A stretch of 64,000 nucleotides of DNA from Pseudoduganella ginsengisoli (GTDB lineage: Bacteria > Pseudomonadota > Gammaproteobacteria > Burkholderiales > Burkholderiaceae_D), in assembly GCF_009720865.1 (NCBI RefSeq), contig NZ_WNLA01000016.1, positions 62,001 through 126,000 of the forward strand, written 5' to 3'. Positions 8,629 to 17,565 of this stretch are shown in pieces. Under the pieces are notes generated by a model that made no database searches, had not been told where the DNA came from, and worked only from the letters and a program-made list of their open reading frames with translations. How positions within the stretch are numbered: the first letter of the stretch is position 1; each line of letters opens with the position of its first letter. The position numbers were made by a program, and so were the translations under genes.

Positions 8629-9384
8629 ATGAACATGCATCGCGCATTGATTGGACTGGTGATGGCGTGGCTATGCCTTATTCCAGCCCATGCCCAGCAA
8701 GTTGTGAAAGTCGGTGGCTATGATTTCCCACCATTTGTCGATAAGACCGCCGGCAGCACGAGCCTGACACTGGACTTGATCGCTGCAATGAATGCATTTC
8801 AAAAAAAGTATGTATTTGAATTTGTTGAAACGTCTTCCAAGCGCCGCTTTATCCATTTCGATGAAAAGAAATATGACTTGATATTTTTTGAGTCGGCGGA
8901 GTGGGGCTGGCAAGGCAGGGACGTGGATGCGTCGGATGTGATCATACAGGGTGGCGCGATTTACATCACGCGCGCCGATAAATCCAAAGACCAGCACTAC
9001 TTCGATGATTTTAAAGGGAAATCTATTTGGGGCATACTGGGCTATCACTATGGCTTCGCGAATTTCAACCCAGACCCGGAGTTCTTGAGGAAGCATTTCA
9101 ACGCCCATATGACGACGTCCCAGGATGGGCTGATCGAAGCGGCAGTCTCCGGCCGCGCGGACATTTCTGTCGTCGTCAAGGAGTATTTACAGATTTATCT
9201 CTTCAATCATCCCGGCGTGGAAAAGAAAATCCTTATATCAAAGAAATTCGATGCCGTGAATTTGTATACGATACTGCTACGCAAAGGCATCAGCCCCGAC
9301 GTTGGCGAAATCAATAAAATGCTGTCCGATATGGACAATGCAGGTGTCTTGAAAAAACTGTGGGGTAAATACAAGTTGAAATAG
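8629..9384 (+). CDS. Orphan periplasmic substrate-binding protein (family 3-like)
   Basis: A 251-residue protein with a cleavable signal peptide (LIGLVMAWLCLIPAHAQQ, cut after AHA) and the layout of a two-lobe amino-acid-type binding protein: KVGGYDFPPFVDK at the start of lobe 1, a middle segment with DDFKGKSIWGILGYHYG, and a C-terminal KLWGKYKLK typical of family 3. No permease or ATPase is adjacent. Such stand-alone proteins are frequent in Oxalobacteraceae, where they may serve sensing or borrowed transporters. The ligand cannot be told from the sequence. The start is set by the G-rich ribosome-binding stretch 8614-8621. Confidence 0.75.
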   Translation: MNMHRALIGLVMAWLCLIPAHAQQVVKVGGYDFPPFVDKTAGSTSLTLDLIAAMNAFQKKYVFEFVETSSKRRFIHFDEKKYDLIFFESAEWGWQGRDVDASDVIIQGGAIYITRADKSKDQHYFDDFKGKSIWGILGYHYGFANFNPDPEFLRKHFNAHMTTSQDGLIEAAVSGRADISVVVKEYLQIYLFNHPGVEKKILISKKFDAVNLYTILLRKGISPDVGEINKMLSDMDNAGVLKKLWGKYKLK

Positions 9385-9504
9385 TCTTGCGGGCTGCTGT
9401 GATGTTGCCCTGCCGGCACGCTGTAAGTGTTTCCCTATGTCTGCGTATCTTCCTCGATAGTATCCTTATGATAGTAACGAGGTAAATATAATCGGGGAGA
9501 GGGC

Positions 9505-10938
9505 ATGGGCACGCCGCAGCGCGAGCAGGCATTTTTATCGACGCTACCTGCGAGCCCACGGGCCCAGCGGCTGGCATGGGCGGTCGTCGGTCTATCGGTG
9601 GCCGTGTTTGCCGCACTGACGCCTTTCGCCAAAGTCCAGCTGGAACGGATTTGGGCCTTTATTCCGGTGTACGAATCCGCGCTGATTATCAGTGACTTGA
9701 TCACAGCCACGCTGCTGTTCGGGCAATTCCATTCCTTCCGCATGCGCTCGCTGTTTGTACTGGCGGCGGGCTACCTGTTTTGCGGCTTGATTGCCATTGT
9801 CCATATGCTGACTTATCCGGGGGTGTTCAGCGCCACAGGATTGCTGGGGGCGGGGCCGCAGACGACGGCCTGGCTGTATATGTTCTGGCATGGCGGTTTT
9901 CCCCTGTTTGTGATTGCCTATGCGCTGCTCAAGCGCCGCGAATCGGAACAGGCGCCACTGGCGCGGGGCTGGCTGCTGACACTGGTACTGTCCACCGTTC
10001 CATTGCTGGTGGCGGGGCTGGTGGTGTTGGTCACGCTGGGCCAGCATCTGCTGCCGGACATCATGGTGGGGAACCGTTATTCGCCTGCCATGATCAAGGT
10101 GATTGCCACGGTCTGGCTGTTGAGCGTGGCGGCGCTGATTGTGCTGTGGCGCTGCGGCGTCAAGGCAGTGCTGGATATGTGGCTGATGGTGGTCATGTGT
10201 GCGTGGCTGGTGGATATTGCGCTGTCGGCGATGCTCAATGGCGGGCGCTTTGACCTGGGCTTTTATGCGGGCCGCGTGTTTGGCTTGCTGGCGGCCAGCT
10301 TTGTATTGCTGGTGCTGCTGCTGGAAAGCGGCTTGATGTATGCGCACTTGCTGGACATGATGGAAGTGCTGCGGCGGCTGACGTCAACCGACGCCTTGAC
10401 GGAGATTGCCAACCGGCGCGCGTTTGACCAGGAACTGGAACGCGAGTGGCGCCGCGCCATGCGGGCCAATTCGCCGCTGGCATTGCTGATGATCGACGTC
10501 GATTGCTTCAAGCGCTACAACGATACGCGCGGGCATCCGGCGGGCGACGCGTGCTTGCGCGCCGTGGCCCAGGCACTGGCTGGCGCCACGCGGCGTGCCG
10601 GCGACTTGGTGGCGCGCTATGGCGGCGAAGAATTCGTTGTGCTGCTGCCGCAAACCACGGCGGCGGATGCGGAACGGCTTGCGCAGCGCATGTGCGATGC
10701 CGTGCTGGCGCTTGGCTTGCCGCACGGGGCGTCGCTGGCGGGGCCGAATGTGACGGTCAGCATCGGCGTCGGGAGTGTGGTCCCTGCGTGGAGCGGTTCC
10801 GCGCCGGACAGCCGCGACGACGCGGCGCCGGGGGCGCAATTGGTGGAAGCGGCGGATCATGCGCTGTACCAGGCCAAGGAGGCAGGACGCAACCGCTATG
10901 CGACGTCCGTGCCGCAGACGGTGATGCATGCGGCGTGA
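9505..10938 (+). CDS. Diguanylate cyclase with MASE4-like membrane sensor
   Basis: Makes cyclic di-GMP from two GTP. The 477-residue protein has about seven N-terminal membrane helices (residues about 20-285) resembling the MASE4 sensory module (AFIPVYESALIISDLITA). A GGDEF domain follows at about 310-470. The active site is GGEEF at 373-377, and the inhibitory I-site RxxD is intact as RAGD at 364-367, five residues before it, so product inhibition is expected. The start is supported by the purine-rich GGGGAGAGGG just before the ATG. It stands alone between two periplasmic proteins. Confidence 0.9.
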   Translation: MGTPQREQAFLSTLPASPRAQRLAWAVVGLSVAVFAALTPFAKVQLERIWAFIPVYESALIISDLITATLLFGQFHSFRMRSLFVLAAGYLFCGLIAIVHMLTYPGVFSATGLLGAGPQTTAWLYMFWHGGFPLFVIAYALLKRRESEQAPLARGWLLTLVLSTVPLLVAGLVVLVTLGQHLLPDIMVGNRYSPAMIKVIATVWLLSVAALIVLWRCGVKAVLDMWLMVVMCAWLVDIALSAMLNGGRFDLGFYAGRVFGLLAASFVLLVLLLESGLMYAHLLDMMEVLRRLTSTDALTEIANRRAFDQELEREWRRAMRANSPLALLMIDVDCFKRYNDTRGHPAGDACLRAVAQALAGATRRAGDLVARYGGEEFVVLLPQTTAADAERLAQRMCDAVLALGLPHGASLAGPNVTVSIGVGSVVPAWSGSAPDSRDDAAPGAQLVEAADHALYQAKEAGRNRYATSVPQTVMHAA

Positions 10939-10995
10939 TTGCAATTACGGATGACAAGCCATATGATGGCCGCTTGTTAATTTTGAAAGTATTTC

Positions 10996-11448
10996 ATGCG
11001 TCATTTGTTAGCAGCTGCGGCCCTGCTGCTGTCGTCCGTTGCTTACGCTGGACCATTCGATCATTTGGCGAAGTCGGGTGAGGATTTAGGCTATCCGATG
11101 CAATTGCATGTCGAATTGGTGATCACTGACCGGGTGGCTGCGCAAAATTTCAACAAGACTGTCAACCAGCCCGGGCCTGGGCCGAAGTTCGGCATCTCCC
11201 GGACCGACCACTGGGGAACCCGGCCGGCGCCGAATCAGCCGCCGACGGGATTGTTCCCCACGTACCCGGCAGGGCAAGGGCCCGAATCCACGGAATGGAC
11301 TTTCAAGTCGTTGCAATATGACGTGGCGTCCGAAGCGCAGATGCGCGCTGAAATAGAGCGTTTGAATGCGCTGGACTTGAGCAAGGTGAATACACATAAA
11401 GTCACGGCGTCGCGCACGGTGGTGGGATGGCCGGCAATACCGCATTGA
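10996..11448 (+). CDS. Small exported protein of unknown function
   Basis: A 150-residue protein with a signal peptide (LLAAAALLLSSVAYAG, likely cut after AYA). The mature part is hydrophilic with two Pro/Gly-rich stretches (NQPGPGPKF and RPAPNQPPTG) and a C-terminal segment of mixed charge (QMRAEIERLNALDL). No known family is recognised. It begins 57 bases after the diguanylate cyclase and ends 20 bases before the next small gene. Confidence 0.55.
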   Translation: MRHLLAAAALLLSSVAYAGPFDHLAKSGEDLGYPMQLHVELVITDRVAAQNFNKTVNQPGPGPKFGISRTDHWGTRPAPNQPPTGLFPTYPAGQGPESTEWTFKSLQYDVASEAQMRAEIERLNALDLSKVNTHKVTASRTVVGWPAIPH

Positions 11449-11468
11449 AGTATCAGGAGGTAACACGC

Positions 11469-11723
11469 ATGATGAATTCGATTTTTTCCGCATCGGTTTT
11501 CGATGCAACGGTAATCGTGGATGGCCACGAATTATTCAAAGGGCAGGGCGCAGCAACAGGCTGGGCCGAGAAACTGTCGCGCGAACTGGAAGTGCCGGTG
11601 TCCGTGCGCAAGATCCGCACGGGGTGGGCGCTGTGCGGCACCGTGGATGGGGAAGAGTGTGTTTGGGGCGTGTATGGGCAGCGCTTGAAGCGGCTGGATA
11701 TTGACGCCGGCAGCGCTGCCTGA
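11469..11723 (+). CDS. Small hypothetical cytoplasmic protein
   Basis: An 84-residue protein beginning MMNSIFSASVFDATV. The ATG at 11469 is chosen over an in-frame start at 11427 because a perfect AGGAGG (11455-11460) lies eight bases before it. No signal peptide, membrane segment or recognised domain. The longer reading would overlap the preceding gene by 22 bases. It converges with the YaiI-family gene, with only 20 bases between stops. Confidence 0.6.
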   Translation: MMNSIFSASVFDATVIVDGHELFKGQGAATGWAEKLSRELEVPVSVRKIRTGWALCGTVDGEECVWGVYGQRLKRLDIDAGSAA

Positions 11724-11743
11724 TGAAGCAGGGCGAACAGCCT

Positions 11744-12205
11744 TCAACTGCCGGACTGCCGCTTCCTTCGCGCCAGCTCCCGGTCCAGCGCATTGGCAAA
11801 ATTCTGCCGGTCGCCCTGGCTGAACGCGGCAGGACCGCCGGTATCGACTCCCGCGCCGCGCAATTCTTCCATGAAGCTGCGCATGGTCAATTGCTGGGCA
11901 ATGGTGTCTTTGGTGTACCACTCGCCGCGCGGATTGAGCGGCAGGCCGCCTTTTTCCAACACCAGCGCGGCCAATGGAATGTCGGCCGTCACCACGATAT
12001 CGCCTGCGCAGACCCGCTCAACGATTTCAGCGTCAGCCGCATCCGCGCCAGCCGGAACCTGGAGTGCGCGAATAAAGCGCGAGCCCGGCACGCGGATCAA
12101 TTGGTTGGCGACCAGCGTGACGTGGAGCTGTACGCGTTCAGCGACGCGGAACAGGATGTCTTTGATTACGGCGGGGCAGGCGTCCGCATCAACCCAGATG
12201 TGCAT
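11744..12205 (-). CDS. YaiI/YqxD family protein (DUF188)
   Basis: A 153-residue protein of the UPF0178/YaiI family, a PIN-like fold of uncertain biochemical role. The N-terminal MHIWVDADACP carries the conserved acidic pair. GDIVVTADIPLA and the C-terminal ALDRELARRKR stretch are also typical. The start at 12205 is chosen because the family begins exactly at this motif; the open frame extends 19 codons further upstream. The alpha/beta hydrolase gene lies 53 bases upstream on the same strand. Confidence 0.85.
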   Translation of the reverse strand: MHIWVDADACPAVIKDILFRVAERVQLHVTLVANQLIRVPGSRFIRALQVPAGADAADAEIVERVCAGDIVVTADIPLAALVLEKGGLPLNPRGEWYTKDTIAQQLTMRSFMEELRGAGVDTGGPAAFSQGDRQNFANALDRELARRKRQSGS

Positions 12206-12258
12206 GGGATTCTCAGTGCAGTTGGTCAGGGATGTGATGATACAGCAAGCGGGTGGCG

Positions 12259-13020
12259 TCAATTTTCGCGCAGCATGGCCACGTATTGGCCATCGATGCC
12301 GATGGTATTGTGGCCCGTGCCTCTGACGACTTTCAATGCCGCCAGGCCCGGCTTGAAATGCGCCAGCAGCTGGTCTGTACTGGCGCGGGGAATCACTTCA
12401 TCATGTTCCGCCGCGATCAGCGTGGTGGGTGCATTGACCTTGACCGCATGCCGCCACGATTCGTATTTATCGCTTAACAGCCAGTTCACCGGCACATACG
12501 GAAATTGACGGGCTGCGATTTCCAGCACGCTGCTGTATGGCGTAACCAGCACCAGCCGTTCCACCGGATGCTTGGCCGCGATTTGAATCGCAATGCCGCT
12601 GCCCAGGCTGCGGCCGACGACGGTAATGCGGCGGTGGTTGCTGCGCATATGATCGAACAGCATTTGCGCATCGGCCACCAGCGCACGTTCAGACGGTTTG
12701 CCGCCGCTGGCGCCATAACCGCGGTAATGCATCAGATATAAGGCGCGGCCGGGAAAGGCTGCCGCCAGTTCCGGCAGGCTGGCGTCGACATCTTCCGCAT
12801 TGCCGCCAAAGTACAGCACGGCGTCGTCCGCCTGCCGGGCATGGACGGAGACGTGGATATCAACGCCATCGGCGTCGAGCATCAATGCCGTGGCCAGATC
12901 CGTCGCGGTGGTGGGCGGCGGAAAATAAATATAAGAGCGCTGTGTGAAGTACAGCAGCAGGCACAGCCCCGCATAGGCCACTGCCAACAGCAATGCGGCA
13001 CGCAACCCCAGTGTCAGCAC
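12259..13020 (-). CDS. Membrane-anchored alpha/beta hydrolase (BEM46/YfhR-like)
   Basis: About 253 residues. An N-terminal hydrophobic helix (LRAALLLAVAYAGLCLLLYF) anchors it to the membrane with the hydrolase domain outside or peripheral. The nucleophile elbow is GRSLGSG; the acid is the Asp in EHDEVIP and the base is the His in GTGHNTIG. I chose the GTG at 13020, whose first bases overlap the TGA of the preceding YdeI-like gene (translational coupling). An ATG at 13062 would add 14 residues. The substrate is unknown. Confidence 0.75.
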   Translation of the reverse strand: MLTLGLRAALLLAVAYAGLCLLLYFTQRSYIYFPPPTTATDLATALMLDADGVDIHVSVHARQADDAVLYFGGNAEDVDASLPELAAAFPGRALYLMHYRGYGASGGKPSERALVADAQMLFDHMRSNHRRITVVGRSLGSGIAIQIAAKHPVERLVLVTPYSSVLEIAARQFPYVPVNWLLSDKYESWRHAVKVNAPTTLIAAEHDEVIPRASTDQLLAHFKPGLAALKVVRGTGHNTIGIDGQYVAMLREN

Positions 13021-13619
13021 TTTTCGTATTTCCAGTTGCGCGACTTGCCCTCGGCGATCCATGCCAGCGCCTGTTCCATGCGGCGCTGGCGCGTGGCCTC
13101 AGTCTTGGCTTCTTCCAGCCATTCCACGTAATCGCGCTTTTTGCTGGTGCTGAAGGCCGTAAAGTGTTCCAGTGCGGCTGGCGTTTGTTCCAGCTGCGCA
13201 ATGAAGTAATCGGGCACCGTCAATGCCCGCGGCGCGGCGGCCTTGGCGCGGGCCGGGGCTTTCACGCCTTCATCGTTGAGCTGCATGGCTTTCTTGATGT
13301 ACGACGCCAGCGTACGCTTGGGTGGCAAATCCTTGACGGACGTGATGCGGCCAAACTGGCCCATGGCTTCCTTGCCCTTGTCGTCTTCCGCAGCAATCAG
13401 CAATTCACCCTTCCAGAACCCGAATGCGCAATGCGCCTTGAATGACGCCATGCTGCACAACATGCCCTTGTACTGGAAATGGGGAAAGCTCCATTTCATG
13501 GTTTCTTCCACGTCAGGGCACGTGTCATGCACCACTGCGCGAATATGTTCCAGGATGGGCTGCGCAAATTCTGCCGAAGCAGCGATGTATGCGTCAACGC
13601 GGGGATCCAATGTCGGCAT
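13014..13619 (-). CDS. DUF1801 / YdeI (OmpD-associated) family protein
   Basis: A 201-residue cytoplasmic protein. The N-terminal half (about 10-110) matches the DUF1801 fold (EETMKWSFPHFQYKG, FGFWKGELL). The C-terminal half is the YdeI/OmpD-associated region (VPDYFIAQLEQTPAALEHF, KRDYVEWLEEAKTEATRQRR). The biochemical function of the family is unclear; it is usually annotated as bacteriocin-protection related. The start at 13619 is the family start; the longer open frame begins inside the divergent promoter region. Confidence 0.8.
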   Translation of the reverse strand: MPTLDPRVDAYIAASAEFAQPILEHIRAVVHDTCPDVEETMKWSFPHFQYKGMLCSMASFKAHCAFGFWKGELLIAAEDDKGKEAMGQFGRITSVKDLPPKRTLASYIKKAMQLNDEGVKAPARAKAAAPRALTVPDYFIAQLEQTPAALEHFTAFSTSKKRDYVEWLEEAKTEATRQRRMEQALAWIAEGKSRNWKYEKC

Positions 13620-13735
13620 GGCGGCTTTCCAATGAGGAGTGTATTTGCAGAAATATACTGAAGCGTTTTCCTGACGTCCAGAGCGGTTACAAGGCTGTAA
13701 CTTATAATGCCCGCAAATCCTGCTATAAAGATGCA

Positions 13736-14491
13736 ATGCTGTCTCGCCGCCACACTCTTATATTTTTTGCATCGCTGTGCGCTGCCGGCGCCGCGCCGGC
13801 AGAAGAAGTCATCACGCTGAGCAATGGCGAGTGGCTGCCGTATATGTCGGAGCATGCGCCGCACTACGGCCCGGTTTCCCGCATTGTCAAGGAAGCGTTT
13901 GCGCTGGAAGGCGTGACGGTCCGCTACGTGTTCCGCCCATGGAACCGCGCCTATGCTGAAGCGGCTGCCGGCCAGGCGGACGGTTCGATTGTCTGGAGCA
14001 AAGGCTTGCCCGGCACGGCGCGCGCCAGTGATTTTCTTTACAGCGACACGGTATTTGAAGGCCAGTCTGTATTCTTCCATTTGAAGCGGAAGCCGTTTGA
14101 CTGGAACAGCTTTGCTGACTTGTCCAAAGTGTCGGTCGGCGGCACGGCCGGTTACGAATACCAGTTTGAACGCTTGCCCGGCATCCATATCGACCGGGCT
14201 CCCAATGATGAACTCAGCTTCCGCAAATTGCTGGCTGGCCGCTTCGATATTTTTCCTGCCAATGCCGACAGCGGCTGGATGATCTTACGCAGCCGCTTCA
14301 CGCCGGACGAAGTGGCGCAGGTGACCGTGCACGCCATGCCTTACGCGAGCACGCAATACCACCTGATCATGCCGCGCAAACTGAAAAGCAGCGCCCGCTA
14401 CGTGAAGCTGTTCAATCAAGGATTGCTGCGCCTGAAGGCGAGCGGCAAGTACCAGGAGTATATGGAAGAACTGAAGCGCCCAGCCCAATAA
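13736..14491 (+). CDS. Orphan periplasmic substrate-binding protein (family 3-like)
   Basis: A 251-residue exported protein. The ATG at 13736 gives a signal peptide (MLSRRHTLIFFASLCAAGA, cut near APA) and is preferred over a start at 13442 that runs through the divergent gene. The mature part begins EEVITLSNGEWLPYMSEHAP and contains RPWNRAYAEAAAGQADGS, typical of the binding-protein set seen without transporters in this group of bacteria. No permease is nearby. The ligand is unknown. Confidence 0.75.
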   Translation: MLSRRHTLIFFASLCAAGAAPAEEVITLSNGEWLPYMSEHAPHYGPVSRIVKEAFALEGVTVRYVFRPWNRAYAEAAAGQADGSIVWSKGLPGTARASDFLYSDTVFEGQSVFFHLKRKPFDWNSFADLSKVSVGGTAGYEYQFERLPGIHIDRAPNDELSFRKLLAGRFDIFPANADSGWMILRSRFTPDEVAQVTVHAMPYASTQYHLIMPRKLKSSARYVKLFNQGLLRLKASGKYQEYMEELKRPAQ

Positions 14492-14514
14492 AAAAAGGCC
14501 CGGTTGCCCGGGCC
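14491..14514 (-). terminator. Rho-independent terminator of the Tsx-like channel gene
   Basis: GGCCCGG TTG CCCGGGCC (14497-14514) with six or more A on its left, which becomes a T-run when read on the minus strand, 40 bases after the channel gene stop. On the plus strand there is no T-run, so it mainly serves the minus-strand gene. Confidence 0.8.
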
Positions 14515-14554
14515 CAAAGTTCACACACTTGATTCAGAAAGCCTGGATGGAGGC

Positions 14555-15385
14555 TTAGAAGTGGTACTCGACGCGTACCATCGGGGTTTTCGCGAAGGCG
14601 CCGTTGCCTGCGAAGCCCTTGGCGTTGTTGCCGAACTTGTTGCGCCAGTATTGGTATTCGAAACCGGCTTTCAGGCTGCCAGGTTTCATGCTCAGCGATG
14701 GGCTCAGGTCATACATGACTTGGGCGTCGATATTGGTTTCCGGCTTGGTGCCGCCGCCGAATTCATCCTTGCCTTTGGATGCGATGTAGTTGGCAAAGCC
14801 TTCGAACGAGAAGCCATGGCCCAGCGGGATGCCCCACGATGCGCTCAGCATTGCGTGCGTGTCGTACGAGTAGCGGCTCTTTACGCCGACTGGCTTGTTG
14901 CTTTCCCACAGAGCAAGCAGGCTCACGTTCAGGAAGCCTGGCACATCCAGCATCAGCGTAGGGCCGGCAACCAGCATGTGCTTTTTCGAAGCGTAGCCTG
15001 GGTCGTTCTTGGTGTTCCAGTCGAAGCCGGCGGTCACGCCAACGCCGCGTACCGGGCCGAATTTCATCGGGGCGCCGCTGATGGCGCCAATGTCGAACGT
15101 GTGGCGGTACAGGACATAGGCTTCCTGCGCCTGGGCGTCAACGCCATCGGACTCCAGGAAGTCTACGTTGAAGAAGTCGGTGCCGTACTTGTTGCCGCTG
15201 GCGTGGGTCACATTGACGATGTTCTTTTCAATGTCTTTCGGGTTGAACGGCTCGGCGAACTTGGTGCCGTAGCGGTAGCCGATCGAAGTATCGGACCAGT
15301 CGGCGGCGTTTGCCTGTTGCATACCCGTTGCGAAAGCCATCGCTGCGATAGTGCCGGTGGCTGCTACTCGTAAAGCCTTGTGCAT
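14555..15385 (-). CDS. Tsx-like outer membrane channel protein
   Basis: A 276-residue beta-barrel protein with a signal peptide (VAATGTIAAMAFATGMQQANA) and a C-terminal strand ending VRVEYHF, the aromatic end used by the outer membrane assembly machinery. DWSDTSIGYRYGTKFAEPF near the mature start and the alternating strands resemble nucleoside-specific Tsx-type channels. It diverges from 5-hydroxyisourate hydrolase across a 201-base gap. Uptake of purine nucleosides or bases through the outer membrane is therefore the likely job (inference from context). Confidence 0.7.
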   Translation of the reverse strand: MHKALRVAATGTIAAMAFATGMQQANAADWSDTSIGYRYGTKFAEPFNPKDIEKNIVNVTHASGNKYGTDFFNVDFLESDGVDAQAQEAYVLYRHTFDIGAISGAPMKFGPVRGVGVTAGFDWNTKNDPGYASKKHMLVAGPTLMLDVPGFLNVSLLALWESNKPVGVKSRYSYDTHAMLSASWGIPLGHGFSFEGFANYIASKGKDEFGGGTKPETNIDAQVMYDLSPSLSMKPGSLKAGFEYQYWRNKFGNNAKGFAGNGAFAKTPMVRVEYHF

Positions 15386-15586
15386 CTTACGTCTCCCTTG
15401 ATTGATCTAGGTATTAGCTGGTCACTTGATGTGACTCACTGCGTCTTGGAAGCCCGATTATGTCCGTCTGTCTCATGGTTGTTATGGCTTCGCACGTATA
15501 TCTGACAGTGCTCTGCCGTATATGATTTTCACACCGGCCTCCAAACGGCACCTTTACATTCAACCGAAAAGAAAGCGAGACACTAT

Positions 15587-15940
15587 ATGGGCAAGCTGAG
15601 TACCCACGTTTTGGACATCACGCAGGGCAAGCCTGGCGCAGGCGTGCAAGTTAAGCTGTACCGCGTGAACGGCGTGGAAAAAGTGTTGGTCAAAACCGAC
15701 ACCACCAACGCCGACGGCCGTTGCGACGTGCCGCTGCTGCAAGGCGATGAAGTCAAAGCAGGCAAATACGAACTGGTGTTCGGCGCCGGCGACTACTTCG
15801 CAGGCCAGGGCGTGAACCTGCCATCGCCGCGCTTCATCGATGAAGTGGTGATTGCCTTCGGTATCGCCGACCCGAACGCCAACTACCACGTACCAATCGT
15901 CGTATCGCCATGGGCGTACTCGACCTACCGCGGCAGCTGA
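15587..15940 (+). CDS. hiuH: 5-hydroxyisourate hydrolase (transthyretin-like)
   Basis: Hydrolyses 5-hydroxyisourate, the PuuD product, to OHCU. The 117-residue protein has the full family signature: LSTHVLDITQGKPG at the N-terminus (catalytic His7), the central YELVFGAGDYF, and the C-terminal tetrapeptide YRGS that closes the active site. No signal peptide. It is a single-gene unit: a strong terminator follows directly and a Tsx-like channel gene diverges upstream. Confidence 0.95.
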   Translation: MGKLSTHVLDITQGKPGAGVQVKLYRVNGVEKVLVKTDTTNADGRCDVPLLQGDEVKAGKYELVFGAGDYFAGQGVNLPSPRFIDEVVIAFGIADPNANYHVPIVVSPWAYSTYRGS

Positions 15941-15962
15941 TCTGCTTGCAGATTGAATGAAA

Positions 15963-15992
15963 ACGGGGCGCTGCATGCGCCCCGTATTTTTT
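15963..15992 (+). terminator. Rho-independent terminator after hiuH
   Basis: ACGGGGCGC TGCAT GCGCCCCGT, a perfect 9-bp stem (15963-15971 with 15977-15985), followed by ATTTTTT. It overlaps the last codons of the convergent PurF-like gene. Confidence 0.9.
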
Positions 15993-17379
15993 AAGCGAAG
16001 CAGGAAATTTCCAGCTCGCGCAAGGCCGGATTGGCGCCCGCAATGGCCGCCTTCAGCGCCTTCAAATCCTGGAACACCAGCGCGTCGGCCGTCACGTTGG
16101 CGCGCATCTCGTCGTGCGTCGCGCCCATGCTGGCGGGCTTCCTGCGTGCAGGCCAGTCCACACCATACACTTTCGGATGCAGCACGGGCGGCGCCGTTGA
16201 AGCCAGCGCCACGAACGCGGCGCCGGCCTGCCGCGCCAATTGCACGATTTCACGCGTGCTGGCGGCATCGACTATCGCATCTTCCACCAGCAAGATGCGC
16301 TTGCCGTGGAATTCCGTGCCGATGGCATTGACGCGCTGCGACACAGGCTTGCGCACGATGTCTGACTGCGGCAAGTCAAACGTGCGGCCCGGATAGCGGT
16401 TCTGGATAAAGCCTTCGCGGTAGTCCAGCTTCAGTTTCAATGCCAGCTGGATCGCGGCGGGGCGGGAGATGTCGTCGAACGGCATCACGACATCGATGGC
16501 GCCGACGTCAAGCTGCGCGCGCACCTGTTCCGCCAGCAGTTCCCCCAGCTTTAAGCGCGCCGCATAGACGGACGCGCCATCGATAACGGAATCGGGCCGC
16601 GCCAGGCTGACAAATTCAAATGCGGACGGTCGCGCGCCCTGTTGCACGGACAATTGGCGCGCATGCAGTTCGCCTGCCAGCGTCACATAAACCGCTTCGC
16701 CCGGGGCCACGTCGCGCACGTAGCTAAAGCCCATGCCTTCCAGCGCCACGGATTCGCTGGCAAACATGTATTCATTGCCGTCAATCGCCGTGCGCACGCC
16801 AAGGCACAGCGGGCGGATGCCTTGCGGGTCGCGGAACGCGAGGATGCCGTGTCCGGCCACCTGCGCCACGGCCGCATATGAACCTTGCACGCGGCGCTGC
16901 AGGCACGCCACGGCGGTGAACAGCATGGCGGGCGACAGCGATTCGCCCTGGCTGGCCGCATGCACTTCATGGGCCAGCACATTGAGCAGTACTTCCGCGT
17001 CGGAAGGGGTATTGATATGGCGCCGTCCTGTCACCGATAATTCGCGGCGCAATGCATCGCCATTGGCCACCTGGCCGTTGTGGGCCAGGGTAATGCCATA
17101 GGGTGCATTGACGTAGAACGGCTGCGCTTCTTCATCGCATGACGGGCCGTACGCGGCGCAACTGCAATGGCCGATGCCGGCGCATCCGCGCAGGGTGCGC
17201 ATGTGGCGGGTTCGGAATACATCGGTGACAAGACCGTTCGCCTTGTGCATGGCGAAAACGCTGTCATTGTCTGTGGAGATGCCTGCCGCCTGCTGGCCGC
17301 GGTGCTGCAGCAAGAGCAGTGCATCGTAGAGAATTTGATTAGCAGGGGCGTGCGCAAGCACGCCGACAATGCCACACAT
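15991..17379 (-). CDS. PurF-like protein with altered glutamine and PRPP sites
   Basis: A 462-residue homologue of glutamine PRPP amidotransferase, the first enzyme of purine synthesis. The N-terminal nucleophile Cys2 (MCGIVGV), HNG at 100-102, SDAE at 126-129 and RDPQGIRPL are kept. Two key places differ: the family's GHxRYPT is GHCSCAA at 70-76, so the glutamine-binding Arg is Ser73; and the PRPP loop LLVDDSIVRGTT is LLVEDAIVDAAS (363-374). It is also shorter than typical PurF (about 500). True PRPP amidotransferase activity is therefore doubtful. It lies between hiuH and guaD in a degradative cluster and diverges from guaD. It could be a pseudo-enzyme, regulator or new Ntn amidase. Confidence 0.75.
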   Translation of the reverse strand: MCGIVGVLAHAPANQILYDALLLLQHRGQQAAGISTDNDSVFAMHKANGLVTDVFRTRHMRTLRGCAGIGHCSCAAYGPSCDEEAQPFYVNAPYGITLAHNGQVANGDALRRELSVTGRRHINTPSDAEVLLNVLAHEVHAASQGESLSPAMLFTAVACLQRRVQGSYAAVAQVAGHGILAFRDPQGIRPLCLGVRTAIDGNEYMFASESVALEGMGFSYVRDVAPGEAVYVTLAGELHARQLSVQQGARPSAFEFVSLARPDSVIDGASVYAARLKLGELLAEQVRAQLDVGAIDVVMPFDDISRPAAIQLALKLKLDYREGFIQNRYPGRTFDLPQSDIVRKPVSQRVNAIGTEFHGKRILLVEDAIVDAASTREIVQLARQAGAAFVALASTAPPVLHPKVYGVDWPARRKPASMGATHDEMRANVTADALVFQDLKALKAAIAGANPALRELEISCFA

Positions 17380-17467
17380 GGCCGGACTCCTGGATTATTA
17401 CAATGAGAAGGTACAGTGCGCCGTGGCGGACAGGGTAGGGCTGGAATTAGATAATGGGCATAGTTGT

Positions 17468-17479
17468 GCTCATATGAGC
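17468..17479. promoter_or_regulatory. Palindrome between the PurF-like gene and guaD
   Basis: GCTCATATGAGC is a perfect 12-base palindrome in the 186-base divergent gap, 89 bases upstream of one start and 87 of the other. Its central position suggests a shared operator; the protein is unknown. Confidence 0.3.
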
Positions 17480-17565
17480 GGATGAATCATAGGTGATAAC
17501 TTCTTATGGCATGTGGTGACAGGCTCGCCTGGCCATGCCGACCGACCCACCTAACACAAATAATC

